Positions 7,953-18,390 of a stretch of 64,000 nucleotides of DNA are shown piece by piece. The notes beneath the pieces were generated by a model, which saw only the letters and a list, made by a program, of their open reading frames with translations, had not been told where the DNA came from and made no database searches. Every line of letters begins with the position of its first letter. Position 1 is the stretch's first letter. Source of the stretch: Cupriavidus pauculus. Lineage in GTDB: Bacteria; Pseudomonadota; Gammaproteobacteria; Burkholderiales; Burkholderiaceae. The stretch covers positions 248,001 through 312,000 of the forward strand of contig NZ_VZOW01000004.1 of NCBI RefSeq assembly GCF_008801835.1. Direction: 5' to 3'. The translations under genes were made by a program, and so were the position numbers.

Positions 7953-9404
7953 TCAGGGCAAATAGCCCAGCAGGCGCCACCACAGATAGTCCAGCGGCAA
8001 CAGCGCCACCACGGTGATGGCCGCCATCGTCAGGCACAGGCGCGTGCCGTGCCGCAGGCCCACGCCGCCCAACTGCATTGCAATCACGATTGGCGGCGAT
8101 TGATACGGGAAAAACACCGTCGAAAACACCGGCACCTGCAACATCAGCACCGATTCCAGCGGCAATCCGGTGGCGCTGGCCAGGTCGCGCGCCAGCGGCG
8201 TCAGCACGGCGGGCAGCGCCGGCAGTGTCGACATCATGCCCAGTACCGCCCCCATTGCGCCGATGGTGCCAACGTTGGCGGCCGTGTGCCCCGGCGTGAG
8301 CGGCAACACGTGCAGCAGGCCCGCACTGATGGCGCTGCCCAGGCCGGTCGATTCCACCACCGCGCCCAGCCCAAGAAAACCGGCCACGTAGATCAGCGGC
8401 ACCAGATGCACCTGTTCGCTGAGCGCCTTGGGCGAAACCAGTCCGATGCCCGGCAACAGGCAGACGATGCAGGCCGCCAGCGAAATCCACGCCGGCGAGA
8501 TGCCGTGCCATGCATCGGTGGCGAACCCTGCCACCGCCAGCGCCAGGATGATCGCCAGCACGCGCTCCTGCGCGCCCATTGCGCCGCGCGCGGCCACCGG
8601 TTGCGGCGTCATCGGACCGTTTTCCGGAAACAGCCTGCAGATCACCCAGATCAGCACAACGGTCTTCAGCGCGCCGAGCACCGGAAAATGCAGCAGCAGA
8701 TAACTGCCATAGCTGAGGTTGATGTTGTAGAGCGAACTGGCGGCGCCCAGCAGCACGCTGTTGGGAATATTGGCGGGCAGGATAGCCGTGGGCGGCATGT
8801 AGCTGGCCGCCGCGACGGTCATCACCATGCCGATGCGGCCGTTCGACCCCGCCGCAAAGCCAAGGCGGTCGGCCAGCGCCAGGACGATCGGCATCAGCAG
8901 CAGCACGCGACCCGTGGTGGACGGCATCAGAAAGGCCAGCCCGACCGCGCTGAGCGCCACCGTCGTGATCACTTGCGGATAGGTGCCCACGCGCTTGTGG
9001 AAGATGATGTCGGCCAGCCGCAGCGCCAGGCCGGTGCTGCGCAGCGCCACGCCGGTGACCGCGCCGCCGAACATCAGCCACCACGCGGTGGACGTAAAGC
9101 CCGAGAACACCACGGTAGGCGGGGCGATGTGGAACACCACCGCGCTCAGGAAAAACAGCAGCGTGGCGGTGGGTTCCGGCAGCACGCCGACGGCCCAGCA
9201 GCACACCGTCGAGGCCACCAGCGCGCCGGCCCAGATCAGCGCGGGCGGGGCGTGCAGCGCGCTGCCGGCAATCCATACCGCGGCGATGCAGGCGCCGATC
9301 ATCAAGGCGGCGCGGATCGAATCGGCAGGGCGGCCAGCCAGCGGACCGGGGTTGGGGGGCGGCAGATCGGGACGCGCCTGGGCGCGACCGGGAAGGGCTG
9401 ACAT
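7953..9404 (-). CDS. SLC13/DASS-family anion permease
   Basis: A 483-residue inner-membrane protein with about a dozen hydrophobic helices and a proline-rich cytosolic start. Motifs such as FLMPSTTGRVLLLMPIVLALADRLG, the SYMPPTAILPANIPNSVLLG hairpin region and the repeated loop near ESTGLGSAISAGLL fit the two-fold repeat of the SLC13 divalent anion:sodium symporters. Likely substrates are dicarboxylates, sulphate or similar anions; the sequence does not decide. No regulator or enzyme gene is coupled to it. The region 9405-9595 upstream shows no other gene. Confidence 0.85.
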   Translation of the reverse strand: MSALPGRAQARPDLPPPNPGPLAGRPADSIRAALMIGACIAAVWIAGSALHAPPALIWAGALVASTVCCWAVGVLPEPTATLLFFLSAVVFHIAPPTVVFSGFTSTAWWLMFGGAVTGVALRSTGLALRLADIIFHKRVGTYPQVITTVALSAVGLAFLMPSTTGRVLLLMPIVLALADRLGFAAGSNGRIGMVMTVAAASYMPPTAILPANIPNSVLLGAASSLYNINLSYGSYLLLHFPVLGALKTVVLIWVICRLFPENGPMTPQPVAARGAMGAQERVLAIILALAVAGFATDAWHGISPAWISLAACIVCLLPGIGLVSPKALSEQVHLVPLIYVAGFLGLGAVVESTGLGSAISAGLLHVLPLTPGHTAANVGTIGAMGAVLGMMSTLPALPAVLTPLARDLASATGLPLESVLMLQVPVFSTVFFPYQSPPIVIAMQLGGVGLRHGTRLCLTMAAITVVALLPLDYLWWRLLGYLP

Positions 9405-9595
9405 GGCAGGCGTCTCGCTTGAGGCCCGGGCACGCTGGCGGCCCGGTGTTCTTATGGGCGGAGCGTCCGATGGACGGCTTCCGCTGGTCCGCTATCGTAG
9501 GGTTGTATGACTTTGCAGGCAACTGCCGCGGCGGCGTCGGGACGCCCCGGGCGGGCCGCAGCCACACAGCCCGGACAGCGGCCGGCCGTCCAGCG

Positions 9596-10258
9596 TCAGC
9601 GGGTCTTGCGGAACGTGAGGTTGATGCGTTCGCGCCCGGTTAGTGCGTGGTCACCTTCGGCCAGCGGGGCAATTCCATGGAACACCAGACGCGACGGTCC
9701 GCCCCACACCACCACATCGCCATGCGCCAGCCGCACCCGCGTGGGCCGATCCGCGCGCCGCAGGCCGCCCCACAGGAACACCGCCGGCAAGCCCAGCGAT
9801 ACCGAGACGATCGGCGCGCGCAGGTCGAGTTCGTCGCGGTCCTGATGCAGCGACAGCCGCGTCCCGGGCAAATAGCGATTGATCAGGCACGCATCGGGCG
9901 CGAATCCCGCATAGCCGGCCGCCGCCGCGGCGTCTTGCGCCAGGGTGCGGAACAGTTGCGGCATCGCCGGCCAGGGCCGCTCCGTTTCGGGATCGACAGC
10001 GTCGTAGCGATAGCCGGTGCGGTCCGACACCCACCCGCGCTCGCCGCAATTGGTCATCGCCACCGACATGCGCAGCCCGCCCGGCGTAATCAGATGCCGG
10101 AACGGTGAGCCTGCGCTGACTTCGCTCACAGCCGCCAACAGTCCGGCGCCTGCCTCGCGCGCAAAGCCTCGCAACACCATCGCGCCCGGCGCCAGCGCCT
10201 CGCTGCGCGGCGGGTCGTCAGGATCGGGCGGCAGGGCGTCGAACAGGTCGAAGGTCAT
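9596..10258 (-). CDS. alkB: AlkB-type 2-oxoglutarate/Fe(II)-dependent DNA dealkylase
   Basis: A 220-residue protein that aligns end to end with E. coli AlkB. Iron ligands are His138, Asp140 (LSLHQDRDELD) and His194 (LVFHGIAPL). The 2-oxoglutarate-binding arginines are 211 and 217 (TGRERINLTFR). All five sit exactly seven residues later than in the E. coli enzyme, with identical spacing. It reverses 1-methyladenine and 3-methylcytosine damage by oxidative demethylation. It lies 12 bases downstream of the alpha/beta hydrolase gene on the same strand and may share its transcript. No Ada protein is adjacent. Confidence 0.95.
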   Translation of the reverse strand: MTFDLFDALPPDPDDPPRSEALAPGAMVLRGFAREAGAGLLAAVSEVSAGSPFRHLITPGGLRMSVAMTNCGERGWVSDRTGYRYDAVDPETERPWPAMPQLFRTLAQDAAAAAGYAGFAPDACLINRYLPGTRLSLHQDRDELDLRAPIVSVSLGLPAVFLWGGLRRADRPTRVRLAHGDVVVWGGPSRLVFHGIAPLAEGDHALTGRERINLTFRKTR

Positions 10259-10270
10259 GGCGGCTTTGAC

Positions 10271-11287
10271 TCACCTGCCGCAGCAGCGCGCCATGCCTTC
10301 CAGCAGCGCCTTGTGGAACGTTTGCGGCTCCTGCATTTGCGGCGCGTGGCCCAGCTCGGGGAATTCCACCAGCGTGGTGTTGGGTATCGCGCGGGCGGTG
10401 AGCTTGGCCAGTTCCGGATAGCGGCCCAGCTTGGGCTGGATATCGGGCGGTGCGGCGTCCTTGCCGATGGCGGTGGTGTCCTTGTCGCCGATCATCAGCA
10501 GCGTTGGCGCCTGGATCGCGCCCATTTCATAGACCACGGGCTGCGTGTAGATCATGTCGTACAGCAGCGCCGAATTCCACGCCACGATCTGCTTGCCCGG
10601 GCCGCGATACATGCCGGCCAGCATCTGCACCCACGGCTCGTATTCGGGCTTCCACTGGTTCACGTAGTAGGTCGATTTTTCGTAGTTGCGGATGCGGTCG
10701 GCGGTCGTGTTCAGTTCCCGCGCATACCACTGGTCCACCGACAGCGACGGCACGCCTTTGGCCTTCCAGTCCTCCAGGCCGATCGGGTTGACCAGCACCA
10801 GTTGCCGGGTTTCCTGCGGGTACATCAGCGCATAGCGCATGGCCAGCATGCCGCCGGTGGAATGGCCGATCACGGTGACATCGCCGATGCCGATCGACGC
10901 CAGCAGCGCATGGGTGTTACGCGCCAGTTGCTGGAACGTGTACTGGTACTGCGCGGGTTTGGTCGACTTGCAGAAGCCGACCTGATCGGGCGCGACGACA
11001 CGATAGCCCGCGCCGCTGAGTTGGCGGATCGTTTCCTGCCAGGTGGCGCCGCAGAAGTTCTTGCCGTGCAGCAACACCACGGCGCGGCCGTTCGGCTTTT
11101 CCGGCTGGATGTCCATGAATGCCATGTCCAGCGCCTGGCCTTGCGACGTGAACTTGTAGTGCTGCACTGGATAGGGATAGTCGAATCCCTCCAGTTGGGC
11201 GCCGTAGGCCGGGCCGTCGTCGGCGGCATGCGCAAGCGATGTGGTCAGCGCAAACGCTGCAACCAGCACGGAGAAAAATCTGGACAT
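10271..11287 (-). CDS. Exported alpha/beta-fold hydrolase
   Basis: The start at ATG 11287 gives 338 residues with a signal peptide (cleavage near AHAADDG). A longer frame from 11335 would add a non-signal extension and is rejected; GAGG lies at normal distance before 11287. The fold signature includes the oxyanion segment VVLLHGKNFCGATW, the nucleophile elbow VIGHSTGGML (Ser143), an acid in LMIGDKDTTAIG and the catalytic His in PELGHAPQMQEP. It is a serine hydrolase of the periplasm or cell surface; substrate class (ester, lactone, epoxide) is unknown. Confidence 0.85.
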   Translation of the reverse strand: MSRFFSVLVAAFALTTSLAHAADDGPAYGAQLEGFDYPYPVQHYKFTSQGQALDMAFMDIQPEKPNGRAVVLLHGKNFCGATWQETIRQLSGAGYRVVAPDQVGFCKSTKPAQYQYTFQQLARNTHALLASIGIGDVTVIGHSTGGMLAMRYALMYPQETRQLVLVNPIGLEDWKAKGVPSLSVDQWYARELNTTADRIRNYEKSTYYVNQWKPEYEPWVQMLAGMYRGPGKQIVAWNSALLYDMIYTQPVVYEMGAIQAPTLLMIGDKDTTAIGKDAAPPDIQPKLGRYPELAKLTARAIPNTTLVEFPELGHAPQMQEPQTFHKALLEGMARCCGR

Positions 11288-11476
11288 GGTCGGGGGCCTC
11301 TGGACGGGAATCGGAATCGTCGCACAGATGACCATGCCGCGCCGGATGAAGTTCCGGCCGGTTGCCCGCGCATTGGCCGCGTGGCGGTCGCGGTTCCTGG
11401 CGCACGGCGGGGGCCGCGCGGGAGAAATGTGGCGGTGAGGGAGGGGCGCGCGGGCCTGGGCCGGCGCGCCGTGTGA

Positions 11477-12985
11477 TCAGGCGAAGGTGTCGACCTCGCC
11501 GCGCGCCAGTGCGCGGGCCGGGCGCTGCGCGGCGGGTGCCGGGGTCGGCGCGCTGTCGCTGCCGAAGCCCATGGCCTGGCCGAAGCTGCCGCCGTTGCCG
11601 GCCTGGCGTTGCGACTGTTGCTGTTGCTGCTGGCCGCCGTTGCCGGCCTGCGCAAAGCTGTCTGCGCCCACCGATGCCTGGCCAAGCTGAATACCGGCTT
11701 CGGCCATCGACGTGCGCAGATGCGGCAGTGCGGCTTCCACCGCGGCGCGTACGGCCTGATGCGGCGAAACGAACTGCGCCTGGGCCTGATCGTTGACCAC
11801 GTTCAGCACCACTTTCAGCGGACCCAGGTTGGGCGGATTGAGGTCGAGTTCGGCGGTCTGGTTGCCTTGCGTCGACATGCGCACCATCTGCTGGCCCAGT
11901 GCCTGCGACCACTGGCTATCCCCCACGTTCGGGGCGATCACCGGACGCGCGGCAGCGGCGGTGGCAGCGGCCTGAGCGCTGTGCGTCGGCGCCTGTGCGG
12001 CGATGGCCGATGCCAGCGTGGCGGCGCTGCTCGTGTTGGTGGCGCCGGTATCCACCGCCTCGCCGGTGCGCGCCGCGGCTTGTGCCGCGGCATACGGCGA
12101 CACCGTCTGCGTGGCCTGCGGGGCCGCGCCGGTGTCGGCTGGGGGCAGTGCGGGCGCGTTCGCGTGGCCCAGGTTGGCATGCTGCTGGCCCGCGTTCTGG
12201 CCGCGCGCGTCCTGCGCGTTGGCCTGGACCGGCGTGGTGACGGCGGCGGCGATCTTGTCGGCCGTGGTCGGCGCGTTGTTTTGCAGCGCAGCGCGTTGCT
12301 GGGCGATCAGCGCCAGCGTGTCGGTGGGGCTGGCGGTGGTGCCGCGCGCAGCGGTGTCGACCGTGGCGGCCGGCAACTGCGCGTCGGCCTGCGCCTGCAA
12401 CGCGGCGGCATCGGCAGCGGGGGTGGCGGGCGCAGCGTTCGGGGCGGCGCTGGCCGCGGCGGCACTGGCTGCGGCCGAAGCGGCGGTTTGTGCCGGCAGC
12501 GTCGGCAGTCCGGCGATGGTTGCGGCGCCGGCATCGGCGCCAGCGGCCTGAGCGCCGGCCGGCGTGGGGTTGGCCGGTTGCGTCAGCAACGCGGCAGCGG
12601 CCAGTGCCGCGGCGGCTGCGGCGGCATCGGCCGAAGCGGCGCTGTCCGTATCGTCATCGCTGTGTGCAGCGTCGCCGGCCTTGGCGTCCTTCGCATCCGA
12701 CTTCGCGACCTTGCTGGCATCCTTCTGCGGCAGCGCATTGTTCGGCGCGGGCTGCGGCTTCTGCGCGGCGGCGTCCTTCGATGCATCGGCCTGCTTGCCG
12801 GTGTCCTTGGCGGGCGCCTTGGACGGTGATGCGGCGGCCGGCGCGCCCTGCTGGTTGTCCTGTCGCGCGCGCGACAGCACGTCCTGGAACATCTTGCCGT
12901 CGGCGCCCTTGGCGGCAACGTCGGGCGTCTTCAGGTTGGTCAGGGCTGCGGCGGCGTTGCCGACGATCTGGCTGATATCGATCAT
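11477..12985 (-). CDS. fliK: Flagellar hook-length control protein FliK
   Basis: A 502-residue ruler protein at the end of the fliFGHIJK operon. Residues about 25-380 are a low-complexity stretch rich in Ala, Gln, Thr and Pro, as expected for the extended ruler. The conserved C-terminal domain is clear: TAELDLNPPNLGPLKVVLNV, VSPHQAVRAAVEAALPHLR and ELG-like AEAGIQLGQASV, followed by a Gln/Gly-rich tail. It measures hook length and triggers the FlhB substrate switch in the flagellar export gate. It starts 16 bases after fliJ. Confidence 0.95.
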   Translation of the reverse strand: MIDISQIVGNAAAALTNLKTPDVAAKGADGKMFQDVLSRARQDNQQGAPAAASPSKAPAKDTGKQADASKDAAAQKPQPAPNNALPQKDASKVAKSDAKDAKAGDAAHSDDDTDSAASADAAAAAAALAAAALLTQPANPTPAGAQAAGADAGAATIAGLPTLPAQTAASAAASAAAASAAPNAAPATPAADAAALQAQADAQLPAATVDTAARGTTASPTDTLALIAQQRAALQNNAPTTADKIAAAVTTPVQANAQDARGQNAGQQHANLGHANAPALPPADTGAAPQATQTVSPYAAAQAAARTGEAVDTGATNTSSAATLASAIAAQAPTHSAQAAATAAAARPVIAPNVGDSQWSQALGQQMVRMSTQGNQTAELDLNPPNLGPLKVVLNVVNDQAQAQFVSPHQAVRAAVEAALPHLRTSMAEAGIQLGQASVGADSFAQAGNGGQQQQQQSQRQAGNGGSFGQAMGFGSDSAPTPAPAAQRPARALARGEVDTFA

Positions 12986-13001
12986 GGTCTGTTCTGGCAG
13001 G

Positions 13002-13454
13002 TCAGTTCTGGCCGCTCGCCGGCTGGCGGGCGATACGGGCGGCGTATTCGTCGTTGGCGCGCTGTTCGCGGCGCGTGGCTACCTGCTGCTCACGCACTTC
13101 GGCGCGCGTGATCAGGGTGTCGAAGGAATTCTGGCGACGCTTCTGCTGCTGCCAGTTGGCGCGCCCGGCCAGCAGGTCGGCCTCGGCCTTGGCCAGCGCG
13201 CCGGTCTGCTGGCGGATCGCGTGGTCCAGCGAATCGAGGAAGCGCGAAAAATCCTGCCAGCGGCTCGAAGACATGCCTTCTGCGGCAATCGCCTGCATGC
13301 GCGCGCGATATTCGTGGCGGTATTCGGTCAGCGCCTGCAACTGCTGCTCGGCCTGCGTGCGCAGCCCCTGCAGCCGGCCCAGCTCGCGCGCGGCTTGGTC
13401 GGTGCTGTCCTGGGCGATGTCGGCCAGTGTGGTCAACGGAGAGTTCTTAGCCAT
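13002..13454 (-). CDS. fliJ: Flagellar export chaperone FliJ
   Basis: A 150-residue, almost wholly helical coiled-coil protein starting [15 protein letters not shown]. The reading frame is open further upstream, but ATG 13454 overlaps the end of fliI by eight bases and gives the normal FliJ length. Charged heptads run through [19 protein letters not shown] and [19 protein letters not shown]. FliJ couples the FliI ATPase ring to the FlhA gate and escorts export chaperones. It belongs to the tight fliFGHIJK unit. Confidence 0.93.
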   Translation of the reverse strand: MAKNSPLTTLADIAQDSTDQAARELGRLQGLRTQAEQQLQALTEYRHEYRARMQAIAAEGMSSSRWQDFSRFLDSLDHAIRQQTGALAKAEADLLAGRANWQQQKRRQNSFDTLITRAEVREQQVATRREQRANDEYAARIARQPASGQN

Positions 13455-14892
13455 GGTTCGGTACTCCGATCGTCGCGTGCAGCTGGGCAATCGACGCGTC
13501 GTAATCGGCGCGCTCGTGGATGTCCTGCTGCAGGAACGCCTCCATGTGCGGATGCAGGCGGATCGCGAGGTCCAGTTCCGGATCGTTGCCGGGCACATAG
13601 GCGCCGACGCTGATCAGGTCGCGATTGCGCTGGTAGCGCGACATCAACTGCTTGAACCGCCGCACGGAGGCAAATTGCGACGGCTCGATCAACGCGGTCA
13701 TCGCGCGGCTGATCGATGCTTCGACATCGATGGCCGGGTAGTGGCCCGCTTCGGCCAGGCTGCGCGACAACACGATGTGTCCATCGAGAATGGCGCGCGC
13801 CGAATCGGCGATCGGATCCTGCTGGTCGTCGCCTTCGGTCAGCACCGTATAGAACGCGGTGATCGAACCGCCGCCCTCGGGGCCGTTGCCGGTGCGCTCC
13901 ACCAGCGTGGGCAGCTTGGCGAAGACCGACGGCGGATAGCCCTTGGTGGCGGGCGGCTCGCCGATGGCCAGCGCGATTTCGCGCTGAGCCATCGCATAAC
14001 GCGTCAGCGAATCCATGATCAGCAGCACGTGCTGACCCTTGTCCCGGAAATATTCGGCCAGGCGCGTCGCATAGGCGGCGCCCTGCATGCGCAGCAGCGG
14101 CGAGCAATCGGCCGGCGCGGCAACCACCACCGAGCGCTTGCGGCCTTCCTCGCCGAGGATGTTCTCGATGAATTCCTTCACTTCGCGGCCACGCTCGCCG
14201 ATCAGACCCACCACGATCACGTCGGCGTTGGTGTAGCGCGCCATCATGCCCAGCAGCACCGACTTGCCGACACCCGAACCCGCGAACAGGCCCATGCGCT
14301 GGCCACGGCCGACGGTCAGCATGCCGTTGATCGCGCGCACGCCGGTGTCGAGCACGGTTTCGATCGGCGCGCGCATCAGCGGATTGATCTGCGTGCCGGC
14401 CAGCGGCACTTCGCTGGCGGCGGAGATCGGACCAAGCCCGTCGAGCGGGCGGCCCGCGGCGTCGAGCACGCGACCGAGCAGGCCGTCGCCCACCGGCAGG
14501 CGTTTCGAACCGGGCTCGCGCGGGGCGCTGACGCCCTTGGGCAGCGGCGACGGTTCGAGCGGATACACGCGCGCGCCCGGCACCAGGCCGGCCACGTCCG
14601 ATTGCGGCATCAGGTACAGGCGGTCGGCGCCGAAGCCGACCACTTCGGCCTCGGCGGTGCGCGGGCCGCCATGCGAATGCTGGCCGGCCGGCAGCTCGAT
14701 CAGGCAATCGCTGCCCACCGGCATGCGCAGGCCCACGGCTTCCAGCACCAGGCCGGCGGCGCGCGTCAGGCGCCCGCAGGCGCGCTTGCTGTCGACGTCG
14801 GCGAGGTTCGACGATGCGGCGGCCAGCGCTTCGCGCCAGCGGCCGGTATGCGCCGTGACGGCTTCGCTGGCCGGGGCCTGGGGATCATGCAT
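13447..14892 (-). CDS. fliI: Flagellum-specific ATPase FliI
   Basis: A 481-residue F1-beta-like ATPase. The Walker A loop GSGVGKS is at residues 205-211, the Walker B aspartate is in [13 protein letters not shown], and the family-specific [12 protein letters not shown] lies between them. An N-terminal extension of about 30 residues fits FliH binding. It energises unfolding and export of flagellar subunits at the cytoplasmic base. Its start overlaps the end of fliH by eight bases and its end overlaps fliJ, so the three are translationally coupled. Confidence 0.97.
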   Translation of the reverse strand: MHDPQAPASEAVTAHTGRWREALAAASSNLADVDSKRACGRLTRAAGLVLEAVGLRMPVGSDCLIELPAGQHSHGGPRTAEAEVVGFGADRLYLMPQSDVAGLVPGARVYPLEPSPLPKGVSAPREPGSKRLPVGDGLLGRVLDAAGRPLDGLGPISAASEVPLAGTQINPLMRAPIETVLDTGVRAINGMLTVGRGQRMGLFAGSGVGKSVLLGMMARYTNADVIVVGLIGERGREVKEFIENILGEEGRKRSVVVAAPADCSPLLRMQGAAYATRLAEYFRDKGQHVLLIMDSLTRYAMAQREIALAIGEPPATKGYPPSVFAKLPTLVERTGNGPEGGGSITAFYTVLTEGDDQQDPIADSARAILDGHIVLSRSLAEAGHYPAIDVEASISRAMTALIEPSQFASVRRFKQLMSRYQRNRDLISVGAYVPGNDPELDLAIRLHPHMEAFLQQDIHERADYDASIAQLHATIGVPNHG

Positions 14893-15724
14893 GCGGGGGC
14901 TCCCATGGATCGTTGCGGCCCAGCGCCTTGATCACGCGCTCCCAGCGTGTACCCAGCGTGGCGTCGAGTTCGCCGCTGGCGGCGCTGGCAATGCAGCCGC
15001 CGCGCGCCACGGAAGGATCGGCGCGCAAGGTCCAGCCGGCCGCCTCGAGTTCGCCGCGCATGTGGGTTTCCACCAGCGCGACGTCGTCGGGATTGAGCAG
15101 CAGGCACGGCGCGCCGGACAGCGCCGGCTCGGCGTTGAGCAACTCGCGCGCGGCGGGCACCAGCGCGGCCGGATCGATTTCCATGGTCTTGCGCACCAGT
15201 TGGCGCGCCACGTCCAGCGCCAGCGAGATCAGCGCGTCGGAGATATCGGCATCGACGCGCCCGAGCGCTGCGCGGAAGTTGCCGGCCAGTTCCTGCAGGC
15301 GGGCCGCTTCGTTGCGCGCCGCTTCGAGACCGCGCGCATAGCCTTCGCGGTGGCCGTCGCCATAACCCTGCGTCTGTCCCTGGCTATAGCCCTGCGCATA
15401 GCCTTCCTTGCGCGCGCCTTCGCGCATCGCGTCGAGTGCGGCAAAGTCGATCGGAGGCGGGGGCGGCGGCTCGACCGGCAACTGCGCCTCGAGCACCTTG
15501 CGCAGCGCGTCGCGCGGGTCCAGCGAATCCATCTGCCAGCGCTTCCATGCGTCGCCGCCGGTGTGGGTGCGCGTCGGCGGCTCGAATCCCTGGAAGCCGT
15601 CGTCGCTCTTGTGGATGTTGGTGAGCCCACCGGCACCCTGCGGCGCGGCGCTCGCGCCGAAGAATCCCGGATCGCCGCGGCCCGGGCCACGGCCTGCGGC
15701 GGGGCCGCGGTCAAACGTAGGCAT
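14885..15724 (-). CDS. fliH: Flagellar assembly protein FliH
   Basis: A 279-residue regulator of FliI. ATG 15724 is preferred to the in-frame ATG 15739 because GGAGG lies five bases before it. The centre shows the glycine repeat typical of FliH ([24 protein letters not shown], a GxxxG helix), followed by the C-terminal domain with [14 protein letters not shown] and [12 protein letters not shown]. FliH dimers dock FliI to the C-ring and restrain its ATPase. It overlaps fliG by 14 bases. Confidence 0.95.
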   Translation of the reverse strand: MPTFDRGPAAGRGPGRGDPGFFGASAAPQGAGGLTNIHKSDDGFQGFEPPTRTHTGGDAWKRWQMDSLDPRDALRKVLEAQLPVEPPPPPPIDFAALDAMREGARKEGYAQGYSQGQTQGYGDGHREGYARGLEAARNEAARLQELAGNFRAALGRVDADISDALISLALDVARQLVRKTMEIDPAALVPAARELLNAEPALSGAPCLLLNPDDVALVETHMRGELEAAGWTLRADPSVARGGCIASAASGELDATLGTRWERVIKALGRNDPWEPPHA

Positions 15725-16724
15725 CGTCGCCTCCGCCAATCTGGATTTCGCCGGCCTCGGCCAGGCGTCTCACCACCTGCAGGATGGCCTTCTGCTCGGC
15801 CTCGACCTGCGACACGCGCACCGGACCCAGTGCATCGAGGTCCTCGCGCAGCATTTCGCCGGCCCGTGTCGACATGTTGCGGATGAACTTGTCGCGCAGT
15901 TCCTGCTGCGCGCCCTTGAGCGCAACGATGAGCGATTCGGTGGCGATTTCCTTGAGCACGCGCTGGATGCCGCGGTCGTCCACTTCCAGCAGGTTCTCGA
16001 ACAGGAACATTTCGTCGATGATCTTCTGGGCCAGGTCGGCGTCGTGCGTGCGCACGCCGTCGATGACCGCTTCCTCGTGGGCCGTGCTCATCAGGTTGAT
16101 GATCTCGGCCGCCGTGCGCACGCCGCCCATGCGGCTGCGCTTCAGGCTCTGGCCCGCCAGCAGCTTGGTCAGCACGTCGGTCAGCTCCTGCAGCGCGCCC
16201 GGCTGTACGCCGCCGAACGTGGCGATGCGCAGGATCACGTCGTTGCGCAGGCGTTCGGTGAAGAAGCCCAGCACTTCCGAGGATTTCTGGCGGTCCAGGT
16301 GGATCAGGATCGTGGCGATGATCTGCGGATGCTCGTCCTTGATCAGCTCGGCCACGGACGTGGCGTCCATCCAGTTCAGCGAATCGATGCCGCCGCCCGG
16401 ATCGCGCGACTCCAGGATGTCCTCGATCACCGACAGCGCGCGTTCCTCGCCCAGCGCCTTGTTCAGCACGCTCTTGATGAACGAGCTCGAATCGACGTTC
16501 AGCGCCAGGTACTGTTCGGTCTCGCCGCGGAATTCGGCCAGCACTTCCGCCATTTCCTCGCGGGTCACCGCCGACAGGCCAGCCATGGCCGAGCCCAGCT
16601 GCTGCACTTCGCGCGGCGACAGGTGCTTGAAGACTTCGGCGGCAGCGTCCTCGCCGACGGCCATCATCAGGATGGCGCTCTTCTGCACGCCCTTCTCGGG
16701 CGTTCCCTTGTTAGCCTTCGTCAT
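15711..16724 (-). CDS. fliG: Flagellar motor switch protein FliG
   Basis: A 337-residue C-ring protein with all three FliG domains. The N-terminal part binds FliF (KSAILMMAVGEDAAAEVFKHLSP). The middle part carries the EHPQ motif (DEHPQIIATILIHL). The C-terminal torque domain has FLFENLLEVDDRGIQRVLKEI with the expected charged residues. It transmits stator torque and directional switching. The start overlaps the end of fliF by 14 bases, consistent with the need for matched amounts of the two proteins. Confidence 0.97.
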   Translation of the reverse strand: MTKANKGTPEKGVQKSAILMMAVGEDAAAEVFKHLSPREVQQLGSAMAGLSAVTREEMAEVLAEFRGETEQYLALNVDSSSFIKSVLNKALGEERALSVIEDILESRDPGGGIDSLNWMDATSVAELIKDEHPQIIATILIHLDRQKSSEVLGFFTERLRNDVILRIATFGGVQPGALQELTDVLTKLLAGQSLKRSRMGGVRTAAEIINLMSTAHEEAVIDGVRTHDADLAQKIIDEMFLFENLLEVDDRGIQRVLKEIATESLIVALKGAQQELRDKFIRNMSTRAGEMLREDLDALGPVRVSQVEAEQKAILQVVRRLAEAGEIQIGGGDDAYV

Positions 16725-18390
16725 TTGCCATCCAAGTCTTGATTACGCTGGCAACCAGGCGCGGGTCGCGTTGCGCGGCGTCGCGCACCAGGGCGAGATC
16801 GCTTTCGTATTTCGCGGCCAGGCGCAGCACTTCCGGATTGGTTTCCTCTTCCGGCGGCAGCAGCACGGCTTCGGCGGTGGCGTCGGCCTCGGTCGGCGCG
16901 GGCAGCGGCGGCGCGGTGTACTTGCGCAGCACCGGACGCGCCACCTTGAACCACAGGAACATCGCCAGCAGGGCCAGCAGCAGGTAGCCGACGCCGGTCT
17001 TGGCCAGGTCGATCATCTGCGGCTGCTTCCACAGCGGCGGTTCCGGTTCCTTGGCGTTTTCGGCCGTGAACGGGCTGTTGACCACGTTCAGCGAATCGCC
17101 GCGCTCGGCCGAGAAGCCCATCGCTTCCTTGGTCAGGTTTTCGATCTGGGCCAGTTCCTTGGCCGACAGCGCTTCGGTTACCGGCTTGCCCTTGGCGTCG
17201 GCCTTCGTGCGGTAGTTCACCACCACCGCCACCGACAGGCGCTTCACGCCGCCCGGGGCCTGCTGCACATGGCGCACCGTACGATCGAGTTCGTAGTTGG
17301 TGGTGGCGTCGCGGCGGCTGCTGCTCGGGCCGGTCTTCTCGGCGGTCTGGGTGTTCTGCGCGGGCTGGTTGGCCTGCGCCGGATTGGGCTGGCCCGGCGT
17401 GCGCGGCGGCTGCGGCGTGGTCACCGGCGCCACGGCGGCGGCCGGCGGCTGGTTGGACAGCGCGCCCGGCACGCCACCCACCGGCGATGCGCCTTGCTGG
17501 TTCGATTCGCTGGTCTGCTGGCTGCGGATCGCGGCCTTGGTCGGGTCCTGGTTCGGCTTGAACGATTCGTCGGTGTGTTCGACCGAAGAGAAGTCCACGT
17601 CGGCGGTGACCTGCGCGTGGACGTTGTCCTTGCCGAGGATCGGCGTGAGGATCGATTCCACCCGCTTGACGTAATTCTGTTCGACCTGCTGGACGTACTT
17701 GAGCTGCGTGGCGTCCATCGAGCGGTCGCTGGTGCCCGACAGCAGGTTGCCGTGCTGATCGACGATCGAGATCGACTTGGGCGTCAGCTCCGGCACGCTG
17801 GACGACACCAGGTGCGTGATGGCGGCCACCTGGCCCTCGTCGATGGCGCGGCCCGGGTAGAGCTGCAGCACCACCGATGCGGTCGGCTTCTGGCGCTCGC
17901 GCACGAACAGCGTGGGCTTGGGAATGGCCAGATGCACGCGCGCCGACTGCACCGCGCCGATCGATTCGATCGAACGGGCGAGTTCGCCTTCCAGGCCGCG
18001 CTGGTAGTTGACCTGTTCGGCAAACTGGCTGATGCCGAACTTCTGGTTGTCCATCAGTTCCATGCCCGTGGTGCCGCTCTTGGGCAGGCCCTGGCTGGCC
18101 AGGCGCAGGCGCGTCTCGTGGACCTTTTCGGCCGGCACCATGACCGCACCGCCGCCTTCGGCGAACTTGTACGGCACGTTCATCTGCTGCAGCGACTGGA
18201 TCACCGCGCCGCCGTCGCGCTCGGACAGGTTGGTGTACAGCACCTTGTAGTCCGGTTGGCGCGACCACATCACGCCCACGGCAATCGCGGCCACCAGCGC
18301 CGCGCCGCCCAGCATCAGCGGCAGGCGCGGATTGGCCTTGAGTTTTTCGACCAGCGCCGCGCCGTTCGGCAGGGTGGCGGCCGCGTTCAT
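16711..18390 (-). CDS. fliF: Flagellar MS-ring protein FliF
   Basis: A 559-residue membrane ring protein. ATG 18390 has GGAG eight bases upstream and is preferred to an in-frame start at 18417. Membrane helices lie at about residues 25-45 and 445-470. Between them are the ring-building motifs (YKVLYTNLSERDGGAVIQSL, SARVHLAIPKPTLF) and a disordered Pro/Gln-rich insert. The cytoplasmic tail that binds FliG is at the C-terminus. It is the first gene of the fliFGHIJK operon and is divergent from fliE. Confidence 0.97.
   Translation of the reverse strand: MNAAATLPNGAALVEKLKANPRLPLMLGGAALVAAIAVGVMWSRQPDYKVLYTNLSERDGGAVIQSLQQMNVPYKFAEGGGAVMVPAEKVHETRLRLASQGLPKSGTTGMELMDNQKFGISQFAEQVNYQRGLEGELARSIESIGAVQSARVHLAIPKPTLFVRERQKPTASVVLQLYPGRAIDEGQVAAITHLVSSSVPELTPKSISIVDQHGNLLSGTSDRSMDATQLKYVQQVEQNYVKRVESILTPILGKDNVHAQVTADVDFSSVEHTDESFKPNQDPTKAAIRSQQTSESNQQGASPVGGVPGALSNQPPAAAVAPVTTPQPPRTPGQPNPAQANQPAQNTQTAEKTGPSSSRRDATTNYELDRTVRHVQQAPGGVKRLSVAVVVNYRTKADAKGKPVTEALSAKELAQIENLTKEAMGFSAERGDSLNVVNSPFTAENAKEPEPPLWKQPQMIDLAKTGVGYLLLALLAMFLWFKVARPVLRKYTAPPLPAPTEADATAEAVLLPPEEETNPEVLRLAAKYESDLALVRDAAQRDPRLVASVIKTWMANDEG

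Noticed and set aside
11609-12829. 406-codon plus-strand frame of Gly/Arg repeats
   Set aside because: Complement of the Ala/Pro-rich FliK ruler region; low complexity explains the open frame.
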